Positions 23,494 through 35,277 of a DNA stretch of 64,000 nt are shown piece by piece; within the stretch, counting starts at the first letter, position 1; each line of letters begins with the position of its first letter. The position numbers were made by a program, and so were the translations under genes. This stretch comes from Nymphaea colorata (Eukaryota > Streptophyta > Magnoliopsida > Nymphaeales > Nymphaeaceae). Under the pieces are notes generated by a model. It was not told where the DNA came from, ran no database searches, and saw only the letters and a program-made list of their open reading frames with translations. Location of the stretch: assembly GCF_008831285.2 (NCBI RefSeq), contig NC_045143.1, positions 21,952,302 to 22,016,301 of the forward strand, in the 5' to 3' direction.

Positions 23494-26400
23494 ATGGCTC
23501 CTTCCTCATCAGTAGCATCATCTCCCAACACGCTCTATCCCTACCCACTGAATCTAAACGTGTCTAATTTTGTTTCCCTGAACCTGACGCACGACAATTT
23601 TTTGTTATGGAAAATGCAAATCCTGGCTCTCATTGAAAGTCAGGACATGGAGGGTTTTCTGACTGGCTTAACCCCTGCTCCACCAAGTCATATTGTCGTC
23701 CCTACTGACTCGCAACAGTTGATCTCCAATCCCAAGTTTGAATCATGGCATCAATCCGATCGCCTTATAAAAGGATGGATTACCGCTACGTTGTTTGAAA
23801 ACGTCTAAACCTTCTCTTCTCAAGAGATTTGGTCTATTCTTGTTGACGCTTTTGCCCAGGAATCCCAAGAACGGGGATTTCATCTTACTCACATGCTTAC
23901 GACATGTAAAAAGGGTAACGATGCCCTTGAAGTTTATGTCGCTAAGTTCAAAGCAATATGTGATGATTTGGCTGCCATAGGAAAGCCGGTTGGAGACAAA
24001 GAAAAAGCCTTTTGGCTTCTCCAGGGGCTGGGTAAAGGCTACGAGCCTTTTGTTATGGCTATGCTCAAGCCACCAGTTCCTTCTTACAAAGAATTGGTCT
24101 CTTTGCTGCAAAGTTTGGAAGTGAGAACAAATTTCTCAATTCTGATACCTCGCCCCAAGTTGCCTTCTATACTCAACGTGAAGGCCAAAACAGATCTCGG
24201 GGTACCTACCATTCCTCATGAGGGCGAGGACGACACAACAGAGGAGGACGTGGAGGGGGATACAACTTTAATCCCTCTCATGGAGGAGGTTACAATTCAA
24301 ACCCCTCTCGAACAGGCTACAACACAAATCCTCCTCAACTGCCAAAATTTTGATGGGGCAGCGACCTCTTCAAATTCATCCAAAGATATCATATGTCAAA
24401 TTTGCAACAAGAAAAATCACTTTGCCATGAAGTGTTACAATCAGTTTAATCATTCCTTCCAAGCAGAAAATACTACTCAAGCCCTTGCAGCTCTCACTAT
24501 TAATGACTCGCAAGATTCCGACTGGCTGGTTGATACTGGAGCAACAACACATATGACAGGAGACGCAGGTAAACTTAAAAACATTTCTCCTTATTATGGT
24601 TCTGATACAGTTATTGTTGGGAACGGGCAGCGTATCCCAATCACACACATCGGACAAGCTGATATTTTCCCAAATCTTTCTCTTAAGGATGTTCTTTATG
24701 TTCTGCGCCTCACTAAAGACCTGATTTCTGTTAGTAAATTGACTAACAATTTTCCATATGACTTTGAATTTACCTCTGATCGATGAATCCTAAAGGACAG
24801 GAGCACGGGTAGGATAATGGCAACCGGGACTGAGCAAGGTGGTCTCTATACAGTGAACAACAACAGCGATCATAAAGCTTTCTTTTCATCACGATTTCGG
24901 AGGGCAACAGAAGAGTCCTGGCATGCACGTTTGGGACATCCTCAATCTAGTGTTCTCTCTTTCCTGAAAAGCCAAAAGTATATTGATGTTTTACCTAATA
25001 GTTCTCTTTCGATTTGTGCTAGTTGTCAAATGGGAAAATCTTGCAAACTGCCTTTTATTGAAAAAGATGACATTATTTCTTTGCCACTGGAAAAGATTCA
25101 TAGTGATCTATGGGGGCCGGCACCCGTTCTTTCTCGAGAACAATATCGGTTTTACGCTACATTTGTTGATGACAATAGTCGTTTTACTTGGTTTTACCCA
25201 CTAAGACACAAATCTGACTTTTTTGAAGCCTTTGTTCATTTTCACAAAATGGTTGAATGTCAGTTTAACAGGAAGATCAAAATTTTTCAAAGTGATGGAG
25301 GCGGCGAATATACTAGCTCTCGCTTCATATCATACCTCGACAACCTAGGGATTAAACGGCAATATTCCTTCCCCAAGACGCCTGAGCAAAATGGCAGAGC
25401 GGAGCGCAAACATCACTCTATCAATGAATTGGGTCTAACATTGCTTTTTCACTCCAATTCACCAAAGCGGTTTTGGACTGACGCCTTCTCAGCTGTCGTT
25501 TTTCTGATAAACACGCTTCTCACCTCAACTTTGTGTATGAAGTCACCTTTCTCCATATTGTTTAAAAGGGTTCCTGATTATTCCAGCATGCGTATTTTTG
25601 ACAGCAGGTGCTTCCCTTATTTGAGAGGATATGCGAAGAACAAGTTTGACCCTAAATTTGTTCCATGTGTTTTTGTTGGATATAGTACACTTCATAAATG
25701 TTACAAATGCTTCGAACCAAACTCTAGACGTCTATACATATCAAGGCATGTTGTTTTTTATGAAAATTTGTTTCCCTTCAACAATCCGTCTTCTTTATAC
25801 AAAGACGACATTATGGACAGTGACTTTACATCTTTTGTTGATATGGAGACTTCAAGTGATGGAACCATGCCAACTTCAGATCACCTTGAATCTGGTTTCG
25901 GCCCAACACCAGATCCACGTCTGAATGTCTACGATGATATTCAAAACATGCCACATGCTAGATCTCTCGATACAAATGATGATTCAGCTGAGACGACACC
26001 AACCGCTCCACCAAGCTTGCATAGTTCAAATACTACAAGCATCACCAGTTCTCCATCAAACTCTATGAGAACCTAGACTATAGTAACCAGATCTATGACT
26101 CGATCAATGTCTCCGGGTAGCCGAACGATGACAACTAGAGTAATGGCGGGCATTCATAAACCTATCCCAAGTATGCCAACATTCATGTCACTTATTCTAG
26201 CATTCCCGAAGAGCCTAAAAGAGTACAACAAGCTCTAAAACATGATGGGTGGAGAGCAGCTATGGAAGAAGAAATGACTGTGTTAAGATCTAACAATACA
26301 TGGGATTTAGTTCCAAGAAAACCCCACATGAACGTTGTTGGATCTAAATGGGTTTTTAAATCTAAACTCAAACCCGAAGGGAGTCTTGATCGGCTAATGG

Positions 26401-27735
26401 CACGCCTGGTTGCCTGGGGTTTTACTCAAGTTGAAGGAATAGATTATCAAGAGACTTTCTCTCTTGTCCTTTGACCAACTACTATACGGCTTGTACTTTC
26501 TATTGCCACTATCTTCAATTGGAGCATCAAACAATTAGACATTAAAAATGCATTCTACATGGATCACTTCATGAAACAGTCTATGTCTCAACCACTAGGG
26601 TTTGAAGGTCCTGTCCTACCAGATCATGTTTGTCATCTTCAAAAGGCACTTTATGGACTCAAACAAGCGTCTAGAGCATGGTTTCAATGGTTAAGTGATT
26701 TTCTTTTCACTTATATCTTTCGGAGCTGCTATTCAGACCCATCCATGTTCATATTTCAAGAGGATAACCATTGCCTTATCCTTTTAATATATGTTGATCA
26801 TATGATTCTTACAGGCAGCTCCTCCAGCCTCATTCAGAAGTTCATATCTAAACTTAAAAAGGAGTTTCCAGTCAAAGACATGGGGCAGCTGAGCTATTTT
26901 CTTGGGATCGAAGTTTTATATACCAGCACTGGTCTTTTTCTTAATCAAGCGAAGTATGCTCATGACATTTTAGAACGACCTAAGATGCTGGATTGTAAAC
27001 CGATGAATACTCCTATGGCTACAAAACTAGATCTCCCAGACACTTCCCCTTTTTCAGATCCAACTCTCTATCGCACTATAGTTGGCACATTAAAGTACCT
27101 AACCATCACTAGACCAGAAATATCTTTCTCGGTGAATTTTATCAGCCAATTTATGCAAAGTCCAACACAAGCTCAGTTCAAAATTGCCAAACATATCCTC
27201 TGATACATCAAAGGGACTATCGATTATGGCTTCAAATTCTCTCTCAAAGCACTTTAAATTTGTATGCCTTCTCTGATGCTGATTGGGCTGGATGTCAACT
27301 CACCAAAAGATCAACGACGGGGTATTGCACTTATTTAGGAGCAAATTGCATTTCATGTAGTGCCAAGAAACAATCCACTGTTGCATGATCTAGTGCTGAT
27401 GCAGAATATCGCTTCATGGCCTCTATCGCTGCCGAATTGACATGACTCCTACAGATTCTTCGAGATATTGGCATAAAAATCACTACAACGCCTATTTTAC
27501 ATTGTGACAACATCAGCGCTATTTATCTAGCAAAGAATCCTATTTTTCACATTCGATCGAAGCACATTCAAATTGATTATCATTATGTGCGAGAGATGGC
27601 CATTTCTGGACGACTGATCACTAGGTTCATCAACTCTCAACACCAAATTGCTGACATATTCACAAAATCCTTGGGGAAAGTTCAATTTTTTGGACTTCGT
27701 GACAAACTCAACGTCATCAGCCGGTTTCGTTTGAG
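23494..27735 (+). pseudogene. Copia gag-pol polyprotein, multiply disabled
   Basis: Domains appear in copia order. Gag: 23494 onward ('LTHDNFLLWKMQILALIES'), with a TAA at 23806 and continuing in frame. CCHC knuckle: 24394-24435, intact 'CQICNKKNHFAMKC'. Protease: 'DWLVDTGATTHMT'. A TGA lies at 24784. GAG-pre-integrase: 'WHARLGHPQSS'. Integrase core: 'SDLWGPAP', 'QSDGGGEYTS' and 'PEQNGRAERKH' give D, D and E. A TAG lies at 26074 and a frameshift at about 26165. RT: 'SKWVFKSKLKPEGSLDRL', a TGA at 26472, 'KALYGLKQASRAWFQWL', and the catalytic box 'YVDHM' instead of YVDDM (His codon 26799-26801). A TGA at 27201 and a shift near 27245 follow. RNase H: 'FSDADWAGC', TGAs at 27386 and 27443, then 'SKHIQIDYHYVRE'. 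It cannot encode active enzymes. Confidence 0.93.
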
Positions 27736-27741
27736 GGGGCA
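27731..27741 (+). other. Copia polypurine tract
   Basis: TTGAGGGGGCA immediately before the right LTR start at 27742. Confidence 0.85.
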
Positions 27742-28429
27742 TATTAAAGAAGAACCTTCAAATTCTTCCACACCGTTTAACGTCTCCAATCTGGCCAACG
27801 ACAGTTATGGCAAGCAACATTCAAGCATCTCCAATCCTTCCAAAATGGCTAACGATAATCCTGGAAAATCAAACAGCAATGGAAACATCTTGACTACAAT
27901 TGGAACGCCCAAATCCAATGATGGCAGCAAAAGAAAAATGCCCAAATCCAACGACAGCAAATGAAAGATCTTGAACAGCAAAGAAGAGAATGAAGAGATT
28001 GATGACAGCAAGGGAAAAACGCCCAAATCCAACGACAGCAAGGGAAAGATCTTGAACAACAAAGAAGAGAATGGAAAGATTGATTCCAACGATGATAGCA
28101 AGGGAAAAACGCCCAAATGCAACTCAAATGATGAGAGGACATGTGCCATCCATAAACGTCAAAATCCAGCACGAGGTCTTTAACCTGAAATGGTGGGAGA
28201 AAGAAAAAGGAAAGAAACAAAATTATGCCCTAATTAATTTCCCCAACGTTTATAGCAGTTACAAATTGCTGTATAAATTGTAAATGATACCCATGTATCG
28301 ATGTGTGAAGAAAAATAGCAAGAGGAGCTACTTTTTCACCGTGGACGAAGGTTCTTTCGAACCGAACCACGTAACTCTGTTTTTTCCTTCCTTTCTCCTT
28401 TCTCTTTATGCTCCCCTTTTTCTTCTTTA
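27742..28429 (+). repeat. 3' LTR of the copia element
   Basis: 688 bp, same structure as the left copy, including the internal unit array (27905-28126). One unit carries a change (aaagg to aaatg) that closes the open frame present in the left LTR. It is followed by the AGTCC duplication. Confidence 0.92.
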
Positions 28430-28434
28430 AGTCC

Positions 28435-29110
28435 AACTTTGAGCTAGTCAAATCTGCGACTCACCTCCAATGCACCTTCTTTTTTTCAAGTTCCAAGTGA
28501 GCTCTTCTCGATGCGTACAACATAGATTGAAGAAGCATGGTGCAATGGATTTTCTGCCTAAGTATCAAAGAGCTGCCAAACCTCTTCCCCATTCTTTAAC
28601 ATGAAGGTGCCCCAAAACGACGAATCAACCATCTATGTAAATTTATTAGGCAACCCTTTCACAGAAACTTTGAACAATTTGACATCAAAATCATCAGCCT
28701 AATTATTTCCTTCATTCTTTAAGTTCCCATGTTTCTTGAAATTGTTCGCCATCCAATGCGGAGAATGTACTGATAGTTTTCTTTTATTGATTTGTTTTTC
28801 CAATGGGAAATTACTTAAGAACTTGTGCTATAACTACTGCCATGTCTCGATGCAAGCGTGGATCTAACGATTTCAGCCAATATTGCACATTATCCTCAAA
28901 TGGAAAAGTAAATAAGGTCATCCTAAGGGCTTCCTCTCTTATATGTGTAATCTAACTGTATTCCATATAACTGTATTCGATATATATCTCGAAGAAATCA
29001 TCAAGACGCCGATATGGGTCCTCATGTGACAAGCCATCAAAATGATGGTAGCATTTGGATCGGGTGAGGCTTGATCTCAAAAGTAGGTGCTTGGATCTGG
29101 GGTCTCCTAA
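28435..29110 (-). pseudogene. Gypsy gag, N-terminal part, minus strand
   Basis: The minus-strand translation gives 'FDGLSHEDPYRRLDDFFEI' (about 29000-29050), then 'REEALRMTLFTFPFEDNVQY' and 'WLKSLDP' (about 28880-28950). This is the recognisable Athila-type gag core (G-x-EDP-x-HL...F; LFPFSL...A-x-WL). At least two stops interrupt it. It continues across the copia insertion into 22436-21790. Confidence 0.78.
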
Positions 29111-32100
29111 TAGTTGAGGTCTGGTTATATTGTGTGGGCATGAAGTACTCTTTTAGGGGTATGGTTTGGGGTTGTGTGTAGGAGTCTCAACTCCATTATT
29201 TCCTTTGTTCTCAACAGCTCCACCATTTTGTCTTTGCTCTGCCATAGTATTTTGATTTCTTCTTTTTCTCAATATCCTTTCTAGCTCTGGTTCAAACAGG
29301 TGGAGATGCGGTTGTAACTATCTCCGACCTTGCATCCACAAAGTAAGACCTAGTGTATGACCCACAATTGTTGTGTGAGTCTTCAACAACCCACAAGTCA
29401 ACCCACTTACAAGGACAAAATGAGAAAAGAAAGTGTCATTTTCCCATTTTGTCCTCAATAAGGGGCAATGTCATTAATTTATAGGGAACTGACCTCCAAA
29501 TTGAATTGTTGTTATCAATTTAGCCACTTGGGGGTAGCTAATATTACTTAAACTCATTGGTGGGAGGCAGTGGTCCTGAGGGGGTAGGCGCAATGGTTTG
29601 GGGTGGGGCTGGTAGGTGGTCAGCCTTCATTTCAAGTGTTAGGGTCGTCAACCTCCTACTGCAAAAGAGGGCTTATCGATGCACAAGTTAAAGCACAATG
29701 GCGTAGCACCCCGAAGCACAAAAACATTCCTTGTATCCTTAGGGGACAAGGGAGTGGATGGAATATTCGGCTCTTTGCTGGATTGTGCCCCTTCCACCCC
29801 CTTCTCCTCTCACCTGAAAAAGCTTGGAAGGCAGTGTGGCTAGTAAACTGTTCATGCAGCTGGCAACTTGCCTTGTATGGGGATATCGATATGCTTCTAA
29901 TTTGGAATGTTCTTTCTACATTTGCAAAATATAATTTTCACATGTAGCTGCCAACTAACTCGAAGGCTTTGTGATTGTGGAATCATTTGCGGACATTCAA
30001 AACAACATTCATGTCATCAAAAGTGAGGCGGGATTGTGTTATCTTCTATAAGTAAATTTACCAAAGCACTGCACCTAAAGATTTGGCAATGATAAAATTA
30101 ACGACACCTAATTAACTTTTTGGTATTGTTAAAAAATCGTGCCTATATTTTTCACCCTTAATCAAAAATAGTTTTCCATGGAAAATTATTTCTGATGGAC
30201 ATCAATTAAACCTTTACAGTTTGTGAGGTATCAGGTTTATTAGATAAAATGACTAAATGCCCTCAATGTGAACAAAATTTCAATTGACGTTGACCTCCTT
30301 GGTTTTACATATTAGCGTTAATACATGATTAATTATGCCAAATTAGTTAGTTTTTTATTAGTATCAGAATCGGTTAGCTGAATGCCTTTTTTCATTTATG
30401 AAAGGAAATTATCCAGGTGGAACCTTAGTCTATTGATCTCAAAGATAATTATAAATCATGTGTTATTTTCAGAGGGCATAATCATAAGTTTGCAGTAATA
30501 GGTTTATTAGTAGACTTTAGAAAATTAAACTTACACTTGAGCTTCTTTATTACCACAGAAAACTTAGGTGTGCCTCGATATTGCTAAATCTTAATTTAGG
30601 TGTTTTTTAATTCATATAATTCCTTTTATTTTTGTACTATCTCTCTTTTTGTGGGATGAACAGGAAGAATATTTCATTTTACTGAGAGCTGAAGCCTCCA
30701 CCCTTACCCCCATCTATCCAGCGTCCAGGCATACTTTCGCTGCCTATTAGTATCCCCTCTTTTTCTTTTTACAGCACATTAAGTTGATGTCTCGAGACCT
30801 GCCTACCAACTCCACCCATCGACAGCACCAGCCCCATCCGAGATCAAAGTATGCCTCTCCTAAATGCTGCTCATCTTGCACCAGTGGTTGCCTTAATTGC
30901 TAACGACAGGATCTGTGAGAAGGACAAGGAGGCCGATGTGAGGATCGTGACAGTTTAATGAATCACCGCATTTCGAGTGCGTTGTCTGCTTTCGGTGGCG
31001 ATCTATGCCATTGTGATCTCCATGACCTGTTGCTCTAATAGCTGCTTCAATTTCTAGCTTCTTCAGCTTCTAGATAATTAATTACCATCTTACCCGATAC
31101 CACCATTTCGTATTTTGGGCTCAAATCATGGCATTTGGCAGTGTTGCATTACTCATTCTTGCTCCCAATTGGGCTTGTCGTAATCTAGAAAATCAAAATA
31201 GATCAGCAAACGGGATCCTGAAAATTCTCTTGAAAATCTGTATATGCAAGCTGCTCATGAAGTTTTTGCTGGTTTTACTTTAATGGGATTCTTTCCACAC
31301 GAGCCCAACGTGTTTGTCTTTGAAATAAGAAGTTAAGGGGCTACTAATTACAATTTAATTAAGCAGGGTTGTAAACTTTGTATTATTTGTGAAAATGATG
31401 TAAAATATTTTATGGTTATTTGAAGGAAAAATTAGAGCAAATCACCGGTGAGTAGCGCCAGTAATTTTTGTAGGCACTGGAGTGATGAAACGGAAAGATG
31501 AATAGTGAGCCAAAGCCAAAAAAAAGAAAAAGAAAAGGGGCCGCTGACAACGTTGAGCCTTGTGTCATCAGTCAGTGTAGTACTAGGAAACTGCGGTTAA
31601 AGAATACAGGCACACCAATGGCCCGGCCGGGTATCCGGTTCGGAAATTTGGGTTTCATGCCCAAGTTTAGGCACAATGCAGTTTTTTGGTAAGTAAAAGG
31701 AGTATTTCATATTAATATTAATATGCATGTTCAGTTAAGAATATAGGCGCATCAGGAGACCCCACTTTTTTTTTTTGGGTAAGTTATACATCTATCTTAC
31801 CCTATGTCCAAGAAAAAAAGCCAAAACTTTCACCCAACTCCTCATCCTCTTTACATGCCAAAGCCGAAGAGAATGGTAGTAGTGAATTAGTGTTTCATTG
31901 TTTCCACATATTCTTTCTTGTAAACATTGTGTATTGCTTTGAAATATGTTCCGACATTTGTTCTTCAGTTAACACAATTAATTATTAAAAGACTGGATGT
32001 TAAGTTAATTCCCTATAGACGTCTAGATTCAGTCTGAATGTGTGGGAAACCTTACGGTTGTAAAGGATCAATATTTCAATAATTTGACATTAATGTTTAC

Positions 32101-33533
32101 CTACCCCTAGCTTTGAATTGAATTAAAAAAATAAGAAAGTAAAAGACAAAGAAAGTAAGGGGAAGAAACAACGAAGCAGTTCATCACCCCAGTTTTCACA
32201 TGGTCTTTGAAATTTTCAACACGATTTCCAGCAACTTGGTAAAAAATTAATAGATGGGTCCTTTGGGCCGGTATCTCAAATCATAACAATTGGTTACCTT
32301 TTGACACTAGCAATGTCATATATTCAAGCTCCCCACCATCCCGAGCTTTTAAATTTCCTTCTTGTTGAAAATTTCGTACTTGAACGCTCATAATAATCAT
32401 GGTTCATCAAGGAGATGAATCCGGACGGCATGGTTGGCTTAAAAGGTCAAGCTGGTTATGTGCAGGTCCTGTACATAAAAAATTGTGTATGAAAATATAT
32501 ATACAAAGGAAAGCAACCGCACAAAGACAACAAAACAAGATTAAAAGCCTAAAAAAGACAAATTTTTTTAGAAATTCTCAAAATGCACCAGCTCTTCCAT
32601 GTCGGTCTAAAAATTTTTTTGCTACGCTATGCCGAAGTTTCACCACCTTAGAATTGGGATCAGTTTCAGCCGTCGGCTCACACATGGTTTAGAAATTACT
32701 CAAAGAACTAATCAACTGTCATATGGAATCCAAAGCTTTACAAAAATGTTATTTTAAATGTACGAGAAAACATGATCTGAGTGTCTTTTCTGATCAATAA
32801 CCTACAGAATGAATCACGTTTATGTGATCAAATGTTTAACAAAGCAACTAAAAGATTGACGTTAATCAGTCTCATGCATTATATATCTATTATCGAAGAC
32901 TAGCCGGCCGATTTATTAATGTTCAATCCTACCTACAAGAAAATTCATATAAGCAGTTAGAAAGATAAGAAATATGCAGTTTGGTCTTTAATTTAATCAA
33001 ATCTCAACTGATTAGATTCCCGATCGAGCAGGGAACTACATATATCTTTTAACTAGCATAATTTTTTATGTTTTAAATGTACCAAATTTGACCACAAATT
33101 GCATAGTTAGGTTTGAGATTTACTTAATTTTATAACACTTGATTTAAATTAGGCATGCAGATCGGACTTATCTTCCTTTTTATATGAGTAGATATAAAAA
33201 TTTAACAACTTGATGTAACACAAGAGCCGATCAATAGTGACTGTCATAATTGTAAGAGGAGACACAACCTAAAAGAGTGCCAACTCAAGCTGTCGGATGT
33301 AATGTTCTTTTATATGTGGCTTGACTATAAACTACCCATTTGTCCACAGAGGGAAATGGCGCAATTGATGTGTAAGGACAAAAGCTACGCAGGATATGTG
33401 ATAATCATATTCACATAGTGAAGGTGGTAATGTATATACATCTTTCATCGTAGTTTTTGGGAACTAAAGAACATCCAACAATATTACACTCGCTTCGATG
33501 TGCGACATTAATTAATATTACATAAAAGATGAA
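29111..33533. other. Unassigned intergenic DNA
   Basis: No gene, RNA or complete mobile element was recognised over about 4.4 kb. Base composition is AT-rich with scattered GC-richer patches (29580-29900, 30670-31060). Open frames are short and lack family signal. Confidence 0.5.
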
Positions 33534-33803
33534 GGGGGTGTTTGGATGATATCCCAAAAAATCAGGTTTTGATCCTGCTTTTGCCTTCAAAACTGGGTTT
33601 TTAGATTGTTTGGGTGTTATCAAAACTGGGATTGAATAAAACCCAAGTTTGACAAAACTTAAAAAACTTAATTTTTATAAAACCAAGTTTTTACAAACAA
33701 AACTAGGTTAGATGACGGTGTCAAGGTGTCAAAATAAGATTTCAAAAAAAGAGAAACTAAAAGTTATAAAAGCCATTCAAGCCCAAACAACTTAAACAGT
33801 CCC
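33534..33803. mobile_element. Candidate MITE-like element
   Basis: The 270-bp block starts GGGGGTGTTTGGATG and ends AACTTAAACAGTCCC. The ends are imperfect inverted repeats sharing GGG--TGTTT. The interior holds inverted pieces around 'aaaactgggttt' and 'aaaaccaagttt'. No clear target duplication was found. Confidence 0.4.
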
Positions 33804-34790
33804 AACTTCTTTAGAAGAAAACCCCAACTGAGTCTCGACCAACTTTACCAGAACAGCGCTATGGGGAAAGCTCAGTTTGTGGGGCGTGGAATTGGAAATT
33901 AACTTGGTAGGAGTCTTATAACGCCGCTTCTTATCACCTACACATTCATCTTAAAACTATTCGTAGACCTGGTTTTTTGGTCATTCAAGTATATTTTTAA
34001 TTGCTAACGATAATGTCATCATCTTGATTTATTGCCTACCTGCTCCTTGCCTTTAGAATAGTTACGTACGACCAATAAAGTGGGGATGTGTTAGCATTTA
34101 ATTAATACAACTTGACTGATCACCTCGTTTCCATTAATAGTGACGTAGTTTTTCTTTTGGCAGCAAGCCTTGATCGTTCATTACCGAGAAGACGGTCGTG
34201 ATGAAGAATAGATCATGGGACATTAATTGAACTAGTTAAGAAAATCATTTGATTAAAGAGAATAACTTTTCTTAGTTTTTTTATCTTAAAGTGCATATTT
34301 TCTTACGGCTCGCCGACACCAGCCCACCAAAAGTGTTTTATGAGAGAAATTCAAAAGTACATTGCTATAACTTCAAAATTATATAGAGCTCCCACATCAG
34401 AGTTGGGAAATCCTAGCTCCTCCACTAATTTACTAGTTAATGATTCTTCTATTTTGGATGTGAAGTCATTTTTTTTTTTCCAAAACCAGAAAAAAAAAAA
34501 ATTAGTTCCCCATGACTGACTTCATTGATTATAAGGCACGTAGGTCATACCAGTAGCGAAGCTAACATGGGACTGGTGTGGGCAGCTGCCCACCCCAGTT
34601 TGTGTAAACCTTTATAAAAATTTTATTGTATCTAAGCACCCAATTCATTGCAATAATAACATGAATTAGTGCCTCTTAGCTAAAATTTTCCGACTATTTC
34701 CACTTATTCATGCCCTGTACACTCCCTCCCCCGGCCAACTAATTCTGGCACAAGCTTCACTGAATTTTTAGAAACAAATGTAAAGTGTCA
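33804..34790. other. Unassigned intergenic DNA upstream of the lectin receptor kinase
   Basis: AT-rich sequence without recognised genes. A short 'gtgggcagctgcccacccc' palindromic patch at about 34576-34600 is reminiscent of decayed transposon ends in plants but cannot be assigned. Confidence 0.4.
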
Positions 34791-35277
34791 AGTTCTTGAC
34801 CAAGAATAAGCATCAACTTTACATTTCTTTTATTATTCATATCTCTTTTTGTTTGCTGTCCAACTTATATATCTTCTACAAAATGATGAAAACCATGTTT
34901 TTACGTGGACATGAAGGTTAACATTACTAACTCTTTAAACCTTGATAGAGGGCATTATTAATGTCCAATGCCACAGCATTATTTCTTAAATATGCGAATT
35001 AAAGAAGGACCAAAGTTAAAAAAAGAAGCCCACAAAAAAGGCATGGCGATTAACCCGTTGAGAAAGTTGAATTGCTGGGGTCTTCCATTTCCCCCCACTT
35101 GCAGAGGAAGCAACAGTATTGTTTCTTCGTCCACTTGACTTCTCCTCCGCCACCGAACCTTACCGAGTTCCATGGCCGAAGGCCGAAGCCCTTCTTTAAT
35201 ACTTTTTCCTCATTCCCAACGTTGTTCGCAGGTCGACATTAAAGAAGAGAGAGACAAAGAGATAGTCGTCTGCCTCG
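34791..35277 (+). promoter_or_regulatory. Promoter and 5' leader of the lectin receptor kinase
   Basis: Upstream of the start codon. Two W-box-type cores are visible: TTGACC at 34796-34801 and TTGACT at 35135-35140. WRKY factors binding such sites commonly control defence-related receptor kinases, but short motifs occur by chance. The part from about 35190 ('ctttaatactttt', then 'gacattaaa.aagagagagac') is conserved upstream of the paralogue at 53371-53430, which suggests a shared promoter edge and leader. No convincing TATA box was identified. Confidence 0.4.

Larger units (their letters stand above)
22437..28429 (+). mobile_element. Ty1/copia retrotransposon with both LTRs and TSD AGTCC
   Basis: Complete-length element of 5993 bp. 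Its LTRs (22437-23122 and 27742-28429) start TATTAAAGAAG and end CTTCTTT(A/T). A 5-bp duplication, AGTCC, lies at 22432-22436 and 28430-28434. The initiator-Met PBS TGGTATCAGAGC (23123-23134) abuts the left LTR, and a GAGGGGGCA tract precedes the right one. Counting by eye, the LTRs differ at about 28 of roughly 686 positions (about 4%), mostly transitions, so the insertion is moderately young. The polyprotein is nevertheless broken at several sites. It is inserted into a minus-strand gypsy gag. Confidence 0.93.
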
